Positions 44,617 through 49,482 of a stretch of DNA of 49,482 bases are shown here, piece by piece. Each line of letters starts with the position of its first letter. The stretch's first letter is position 1. The notes under the pieces were generated by a model. That model saw only the letters and a program-made list of their open reading frames with translations, was not told where the DNA came from and made no database searches. A program made the position numbers and the translations under genes. The DNA is taken from assembly GCA_026712715.1 (NCBI GenBank), contig JAPOPW010000022.1, forward strand, positions 1 through 49,482, in the 5' to 3' direction. Source of the DNA: Immundisolibacterales bacterium (GTDB lineage Bacteria > Pseudomonadota > Gammaproteobacteria > HK1).

Positions 44617-45375
44617 CTAACCGAATCGGTCCTCTGCGGCGTCCTGCGGCACGAAGCCGATTCGCTCGCGCGGGTGCGAGAGATCGCGATAGCCCCAGCG
44701 GTTGTCGGACTGGACGAAGTAGATGTCGTACGCGATCGATTCGTCGGCGTCGACGGCGAGCTCGATCGCGTTGACGATGTCGCGTTGGCTGCACCATACC
44801 GAACGGGTCCGCGAATCGGTGGGTCGGTCCACGGCGTTCACGTAGCCGATGCGAAGAGAGATCACCGACAGACCGAAGGCGTCCGCGTAGTGCCGCGCGA
44901 GCGCCTCGCCCCAGACCTTCGTGCTCGCATACGGACCGTTCGGGCGGGTGGCCATGTCGTGGCGGATCCGCACCCAGTCCTCCGGGACGTCGTCGTAGCG
45001 TCCCTCGACGAGTGCCCGGTAGGGCTCTTCGCGCTCCCACCCGGCGATCGTCGCTCCCGAGCTCGCGAACACCACGCGCCGGCAGCCGGCAAGCTTCGCC
45101 GCCTCCAGCACGTTGCGGGTGCCGATGACGTTCGTGTCGCGCAGCGCCTCCCAGGAATGGCGGTCGCCCGCCTTCGCCGCGAGGTGGATGACGGTGTCCC
45201 GGCCCTCGAAGGCGGGACGGATCGCATCGAGGTCCGCGAGATCGGCACGCACTGTCGTCACCCCGGCCACTTCGCTGCGATTGAGAGCCGAGAGCCGTGC
45301 CCGCGGCTCGAGCCGCCGGCGCACCGCACCGCCGATGAGGCCGCTCATGCCAGTGACGAGAATGTGATCGTTCAC
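44617..45375 (-). CDS. NAD-dependent epimerase/dehydratase, uronate dehydrogenase-like
   Basis: Extended SDR of 252 residues. Cofactor loop GMSGLIG (9-15), D45 in RADLAD, HLAAKAG (64-70), SSG (105-107), then Y149 and K153 in YASTK. The C-terminal part, RSVWCSQRDIVNAIELAVD and NRWGYRDLSHPRERIGFVPQDAAE, resembles bacterial uronate dehydrogenases, which oxidise hexuronates to aldarolactones with NAD. The window also holds enolase-type and UxaA-type dehydratases able to act on the resulting acids, so a sugar-acid pathway is possible but not shown. On the same strand and downstream of the VOC gene. Confidence 0.87.
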   Translation of the reverse strand: MNDHILVTGMSGLIGGAVRRRLEPRARLSALNRSEVAGVTTVRADLADLDAIRPAFEGRDTVIHLAAKAGDRHSWEALRDTNVIGTRNVLEAAKLAGCRRVVFASSGATIAGWEREEPYRALVEGRYDDVPEDWVRIRHDMATRPNGPYASTKVWGEALARHYADAFGLSVISLRIGYVNAVDRPTDSRTRSVWCSQRDIVNAIELAVDADESIAYDIYFVQSDNRWGYRDLSHPRERIGFVPQDAAEDRFG

Positions 45376-45454
45376 GCTTCGTTCCTCGCTTCAAAGCCCG
45401 ATTGCAACAGAGGCATGCCCGCGCCTCAAGGCCCGGTCGCGGACGACCAGGCCT

Positions 45455-45477
45455 CCGGATCCGGATCCGGATCCGGA
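45455..45477. repeat. CCGGAT hexanucleotide repeat
   Basis: Nearly four tandem copies of CCGGAT, itself part of a GGATCC palindrome series, in the gap between the VOC and epimerase genes. Could slip or form a cruciform; no known role. Confidence 0.7.
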
Positions 45478-45511
45478 ACTTCGCCCTCGGGTCCCCCGCC
45501 TCACGGTCGGC

Positions 45512-45967
45512 CTACCGCTTCCAGTCGTCTCCCGGGTTGAACTGCGTGTCCGCGGCAAGCACGCCCTGTCCGGGCACGAAGCACACCTCGATTCGGATTC
45601 CGTCCGGATCTTCGCAAAGGACGTAGTAATAGCCGGGCGCCCACGATCCTTCCCGTGCCGGGCTGACGATGCACGCTTCCATCTCCGAGAGGAGCGCCTC
45701 CACCTTGTCGACGTCTTCGCGCGAGCGGGCCCGGAAGCAGATGTGATGCAGCCCGACCCGGCCCTGGACGAAGCGCTCCCCGGCGTGCTCGGGCTTGCAC
45801 GGCTGGAGGCCGAGCGCGGTGCGCCCGCCGACGAAGTAGCACATGTTGCTGCCGACGAACACGCACTCGAGCCCCAGGGCGGGCATCAGCCGCGAGTAGA
45901 ACGCCTTGGCCGCGTCGTACCGGCTGACGGTGAGGATGACGTGCGCCATTCCGTTGACTTCGATCAT
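45512..45967 (-). CDS. VOC-family (glyoxalase/dioxygenase-fold) protein
   Basis: 151 residues from an ATG at 45967 (MIEVNGMAHVILTVSRYDAAKAFYSRLMPALGLE). Two beta-alpha-beta-beta-beta modules: metal-ligand candidates H9 (AHVILTV), H74 in GLHHICFRA and a C-terminal Glu in PDGIRIEVCFVP. YYYVLCEDPDGIRIEV is the usual final strand. Family reactions range from glyoxalase to extradiol dioxygenase and antibiotic binding; substrate unknown. Between the OYE-like gene and the epimerase on the same strand. Confidence 0.87.
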   Translation of the reverse strand: MIEVNGMAHVILTVSRYDAAKAFYSRLMPALGLECVFVGSNMCYFVGGRTALGLQPCKPEHAGERFVQGRVGLHHICFRARSREDVDKVEALLSEMEACIVSPAREGSWAPGYYYVLCEDPDGIRIEVCFVPGQGVLAADTQFNPGDDWKR

Positions 45968-46193
45968 GACGGCCTCACTGAGCTGAAACGAGCCCGGCGG
46001 CACCGGCGCGCGGGTCGCACCGACGACCGCGTCACGGCGACGGGCCAATTGCTGCCGGTCGAACCCGCGTCCGCCACCGCGCGCGCCGCCGACTCCGCAT
46101 ACACCGTATCGCGACGGAGAACGCTAGCCCTCCGCCCCCCGGGCGCCGCCCGGCCGGCCGGCCGGACGTGTGAAGGGGCGGGCGAACCGCGGC

Positions 46194-48218
46194 TCAGATT
46201 GCGCGCGCAGCCCGATGCCCCTCGAACACCGCCTCGAAGGTGCCCCGGGGCGCGGTGGCGTCGCCGACGGTCTCCACCGACACCCCGCGGGCGCGCACCA
46301 GGCCCTCGAGCGAATTGTCGGACTGACGCCCGGTCACCATGACGATCGTGTCCGCCCGGAGCGTGCGCGTGTGCTCCGCGTGGTGCACGTTGTAGATCTC
46401 GACGGAGCTGCCCTGGATGCTCCGCACGAAGTGGTGGACGATGATCTCGACCCCGGATTCGAAGAGCTTGGGCAGGATCCAGTCGTGGTACACGTCGGCC
46501 ATCGTCTCCATGCCGACCATCGGCCACCGGGTCACCAGCCGTACCTTCGCGAATCCGTTCTGGCGCAGCTTGACCGCGGTGAGAGGCGCGATCGCGTTCG
46601 AGACGTCGTCGACGACCAGCACCTCCCCGCGCGCGACCGCGGTACCCGTGAGGACGGCGTCCCAGCCGACGCACCGGCCGGTCTCCCACCCGGGGAGAGC
46701 CTCGGCCGTCCAGCCCTGGAATCCGTCCACGCACACGCGTGACCCGGTCGCGACGACGACATGTTCCGGGTCCTCGCGGGCAAGCACCTCGTCGAGGTTG
46801 TCCGCATCCACGGGATGCTTCGCCAGGATCACCGCCCCGTTCTTCCGGGCCTGGCCGTCGAGCCAGGTCCAGGCGGAGGCGAACTCGCCGCGGTCGGGGA
46901 GCAGCGACTGGACTCGCACGTGTCCGCCGGTCTCGGCCTCGCGCTCGTACACCCGGACCCGGTGGCCGCGCGCCGCCGCCACCCGGGCGCACTCGAGTCC
47001 GGCGGGCCCGCCCCCGATGACGAGCAGCTTCTTCGGTTCCGCGACCCGGTCGAGGGTGGTCACCCCCCACTTGCCCTCGCGTCCGATGGTCGGGTTGTAG
47101 ATGCACTGGACCCGCTGCCCGGTCGAGGCGTTCCGCCAGCACAGGTTCGCGGCGACGCAGCGGCGGATGTCCTCCTCCCGGCCCTCGCGCGCCTTGTTCG
47201 CCCACTCGGGATCGGTGAAGAGCTGGCGGGCGAGGCAGATGGCGTCGCCGTGGCCGTCCTTGAGGAGCTGCTCCGCGACGTCGGGGGTGGTGATCCGGCC
47301 GACGAGGAGGACCGGCTTCGACGACACCTTGCGGACCTCGCCCGCGTAGTCCTTCTCCCAGCCCCCCTCGAAGTGCATCGGGGTGTGGATGAAGGAGTGG
47401 TGAACGCCGGCGGAAACGCTGACGTAGTCGAGATCGACCTTGCGCTCGAGGTCGCGGACGATCTCCTTCACCTGTTCGATCTCGAGATCGCCCGGCCAGA
47501 AGGAGGTGGAGTTGATCCGGTATCCCATGAAGGCGTGCCGGCCAATCGCGTCGCGGATGGCGGCCATCGCCTCGACCGGGAACCGGAGACGCCCTTCGTG
47601 CGAGCCGCCCCACCGGTCGGTGCGCTTGTTGTAGAGCGGGGACAGGAACTGCCACGGCAGGTAGCCGTGGCTGAGGTGGAACTCGACCCCGTCGAGGCCC
47701 GCGCCCATCGCGCGGCGGGCGGCGGCGGCGTAGGCGTCGATGAGCTCGAGGATCTCCTCCTCGCTCATCGCCTTGGGGGTCGACCCGCCCGGAAACTCGC
47801 CGAGGGGCACCTGGCTCGGGGACATGGTGTACCAGGTGGCGTCGAGCGGGGCGCCCGGGTCCTGCTTCGGGAACGGGAGCCCGCGCACCCCGGAGTGCCA
47901 TAGCTGGATGGCGAGCTTCGCCCCCTCCGCGTGGACCGCTTCGGCGACGCGCGCGAGCGGCTCGATGCTGTCGTCGTCGTAGAGCTGCGGGGTGAGGAGC
48001 GGGGCGGCCAGGGAGTCGGGGTGAACGTGCGACGCGCCGATGATGATGAGCCCGACCCCGCCGCGCGCCCGCTCGCGGTAGTACTCGGTCGCCATGTCGG
48101 TGAGGAGCCCGGCGCCGTCGACCCAGGTCGGGCAGGTCGGCGGAAACACGACGCGGTTCCGGATCTCGGTCCTCCGGATCCGCCAGGGAGAGAAGGTCCA
48201 GGGATAGTTGCCCGACAT
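46194..48218 (-). CDS. NADH:flavin oxidoreductase (2,4-dienoyl-CoA reductase/TMADH-like), FMN + FAD
   Basis: 674 residues. Residues 1-365 form the Old Yellow Enzyme TIM barrel: QLWHSG, DGVEFHLSHGYLPWQFLSPLYNKRTDRWGGS with the H-x-x-H pair, and GRITTPDVAEQLL. Next comes the iron-sulfur segment CVAANLCWRNASTGQRVQC. It keeps the trimethylamine dehydrogenase spacing C-x2-C-x2-C-x11-C but has Ala at the second position. The FAD/NAD part follows (LLVIGGGPAGLECARVAAARGHRVRVYERE, VVVATGSRVC, VLVVDDV). The family reduces enoyl-CoA double bonds or demethylates amines. With three cluster cysteines a [3Fe-4S] or altered cluster is possible. The catalytic Tyr of amine dehydrogenases is not evident, so an enoate reductase is favoured. 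Confidence 0.9.
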   Translation of the reverse strand: MSGNYPWTFSPWRIRRTEIRNRVVFPPTCPTWVDGAGLLTDMATEYYRERARGGVGLIIIGASHVHPDSLAAPLLTPQLYDDDSIEPLARVAEAVHAEGAKLAIQLWHSGVRGLPFPKQDPGAPLDATWYTMSPSQVPLGEFPGGSTPKAMSEEEILELIDAYAAAARRAMGAGLDGVEFHLSHGYLPWQFLSPLYNKRTDRWGGSHEGRLRFPVEAMAAIRDAIGRHAFMGYRINSTSFWPGDLEIEQVKEIVRDLERKVDLDYVSVSAGVHHSFIHTPMHFEGGWEKDYAGEVRKVSSKPVLLVGRITTPDVAEQLLKDGHGDAICLARQLFTDPEWANKAREGREEDIRRCVAANLCWRNASTGQRVQCIYNPTIGREGKWGVTTLDRVAEPKKLLVIGGGPAGLECARVAAARGHRVRVYEREAETGGHVRVQSLLPDRGEFASAWTWLDGQARKNGAVILAKHPVDADNLDEVLAREDPEHVVVATGSRVCVDGFQGWTAEALPGWETGRCVGWDAVLTGTAVARGEVLVVDDVSNAIAPLTAVKLRQNGFAKVRLVTRWPMVGMETMADVYHDWILPKLFESGVEIIVHHFVRSIQGSSVEIYNVHHAEHTRTLRADTIVMVTGRQSDNSLEGLVRARGVSVETVGDATAPRGTFEAVFEGHRAARAI

Positions 48219-48758
48219 CGTTCCTCCCGGCCCGTTCCTCCCTCGCGCAAGACGGGAAACCGACCGAAGTCAGGGAAAGCGCACCCGCCGACCCGACTGC
48301 GAGTGTGGTCGCCCCTTCGCGCGCGAGTCAAGGAGCCGATCGCGCGCCGGCGTGATTTTCGAAACTGCATCTGCATGATCAGCCCGGCCGCGATCCGGGA
48401 TGCGACGAGGATCGCATCGGTCGGAATGCGATTCGCGCGGGCCGCAGTTGGCTCGTCGAATGGGTCCGGGGGCAGCGCGCGGAGATGGAGTGCAACGAGG
48501 ACTTGGGTGGCTGGCAGGCCTGCGTGACCCGGGTGGTCAGCGCCCGAGCATTGAACCCGCGGCGCGGGTCGCGGTCCGGAAGGCCGGCGAGGCGCAGGTC
48601 GCCGGTGGCAATCCGGTACCTCTCAAAGAGATTCCCGCGAAGTTCCAACTCCCGGCCAAGCGTTTGGTGAGACACCGCGGTTTGATCGGGACACCGCGCA
48701 TCGCTGCATTCGGGGGGTCCGGTAGACCGCGCCGAGACGGGGCGGCCGCGCGTTCCCG
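48219..48758. other. Intergenic stretch without recognisable gene
   Basis: 540 bases between the OYE-like start and the peptidase stop, both on the minus strand. Frames on both strands lack domains and ribosome sites. It should contain the promoter of the OYE-like gene; no box is recognised. Confidence 0.4.
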
Positions 48759-49482
48759 TCAGCCCGGCACCATCTGGTCGACCAGCTCCTCGAAGCGGTC
48801 GATCCGCGGCTCCAGCATCGCCACCGTGGCGCGCCAGAAATCAGGGCGGGTGAGGTCCGCCTCGAGGTGCTTCGCGGCGAGGTCCTCGGCGGTCATCCGG
48901 CCCGTGTCGCGCAGCAGCGCCTCGTAGCGCGGGAAGAACTCGTCGCCGAATTCCGCGCGGCGTGCGTACACCCCCAGGCTGAAGAGGTACCCGAAGAGAT
49001 ACGGGAAGTTGTAAAAGCTCAACCCCGAAATGTAGAAGTGGAGCTTGCTGGCCCAGAAGAGCGGATCCGGCTCGCTGAGGCTGTCGCCGTACCACTTCTC
49101 CCACGCCGCGCGCATCAATTCGTTCAGCTCCACGGGGCGAAGCGGTCGCTCCGCGCGCGCCTCGCAGAAGTCCCTTTCGAAGTCGAAACGGGCCGGGATG
49201 TTGAGAATGAATGCGATGAGCGCGCTCGCCTCCTCCCAAACGACGGAGAACTCCTCCGCCGGCATTGCGGCCCGCTGCACGAGCGCGTCGCGCACGATCG
49301 TCTCGCCGAACGTGCTCGCGGTCTCGGCGAGCGACATTCCATACCGGCGTTGACAGTCCGGAAGATCGCGCATCACCCACGTGTGGTACGCGTGGCCGAG
49401 CTCGTGCGCGAGGGTGATGACGTCGCTCGCCCCGCCCGTGTAGGTCATGTAGACCCGAGGGGTGCGGGATTTCGCGAAGCCC
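48759..49482 (-). CDS. M3-family oligoendopeptidase F-like, C-terminal part (runs off the window)
   Basis: Zinc metallopeptidase of the thimet-oligopeptidase clan, cytosolic, cleaving short peptides. The window holds the last ~240 residues. The HELGH zinc motif is encoded at 49406-49392, within LAHELGHAYHTWVM. The third ligand is expected in SLAETASTFGE, whose Glu lies the usual distance downstream. KLHFYISGLSFYNFPYLFGYLFSLGVYAR is the conserved substrate-binding segment of PepF-type enzymes. The reading frame continues to 49482 without a start (RTPRVYMTYTGGASD), so the 5' two-thirds lies outside. Nothing suggests a break in the visible part. Confidence 0.92.
   Translation of the reverse strand, partial: GFAKSRTPRVYMTYTGGASDVITLAHELGHAYHTWVMRDLPDCQRRYGMSLAETASTFGETIVRDALVQRAAMPAEEFSVVWEEASALIAFILNIPARFDFERDFCEARAERPLRPVELNELMRAAWEKWYGDSLSEPDPLFWASKLHFYISGLSFYNFPYLFGYLFSLGVYARRAEFGDEFFPRYEALLRDTGRMTAEDLAAKHLEADLTRPDFWRATVAMLEPRIDRFEELVDQMVPG

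Overview
The window is 49.5 kb of GC-rich DNA (about two-thirds G+C by eye) with dense bacterial coding, Shine-Dalgarno sites of the GGAGG type and many short operons. The gene content (TRAP, tripartite tricarboxylate (TTT) and sugar-type ABC importers, CaiB/BaiF CoA-transferase, DUF1127, urea-carboxylase-associated protein, YbfB/YjiJ transporter) points to a heterotrophic Pseudomonadota bacterium, most likely alphaproteobacterial. No rRNA, tRNA or ribosomal protein gene is present to fix the lineage.

Left edge (1-3957): a transposon-type tyrosine recombinase is followed by about 470 bases of non-coding DNA. That stretch ends in a perfect 24-base palindrome in a cluster of TTATGG motifs. Exactly at the palindrome a reading frame resumes in the middle of a PHP-endonuclease/UvrD-helicase fusion (EndoQ type). 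It keeps the zinc-ribbon linker and the whole helicase but not the PHP nuclease half. The simplest reading is that a recombinase-bearing element has split or truncated this gene.

Region 3967-15434: an LLM-class flavin oxidoreductase lies beside two 58-base direct repeats. An unusually long (921 residue) altronate/galactarate dehydratase-like protein with a duplicated catalytic core is divergent from a TRAP transporter operon (binding protein, large permease, small permease). The operon continues with a small membrane protein, an amidohydrolase fused to a two-helix membrane segment, and an MFS transporter overlapping it by ATGA. A strong double stem-loop separates the binding-protein gene from the permeases.

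Region 15435-24184: an AT-rich non-coding island with several inverted repeats precedes an orphan NrtA-like binding protein of lower GC. Then come four minus-strand genes (dehydrogenase E1 alpha and beta, a crotonase-fold protein without the catalytic glutamates, a 2-hydroxyacid dehydrogenase). Divergent from them is a pair encoding a BDH2-like SDR and a PanB-like protein that lacks key PanB residues.

Region 24315-33588: a minus-strand block of eight genes in transcription order: enolase-superfamily dehydratase, TctC, TctB, TctA, ABC binding protein, two MalF/MalG-type permeases and a UgpC/MalK-type ATPase. Region 33691-39946: an outer-membrane beta-barrel protein, an NHL-type propeller, a formyl-CoA-transferase-like enzyme, a second enolase-superfamily enzyme and a YbfB-type MFS protein.

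Region 40204-49482: a LysR regulator is divergent from an unrecognised protein with an HhH-GPD-like segment, with TGCAATT repeats between them. A cupin, a DUF1127 protein, a DUF1989 protein, a uronate-dehydrogenase-like SDR, a VOC protein and a two-domain Old Yellow Enzyme/FAD reductase follow. The window ends in the C-terminal part of an M3 oligopeptidase.

Taken together the window looks like a catabolic accessory region for small carboxylates and sugar acids: four importers, several dehydratases and dehydrogenases, and a CoA-transferase. The most unusual items are the element-truncated EndoQ-helicase, the duplicated dehydratase, the 2TM-amidohydrolase fusion in the TRAP operon, the degenerate PanB paralogue and the HhH-GPD-like protein.
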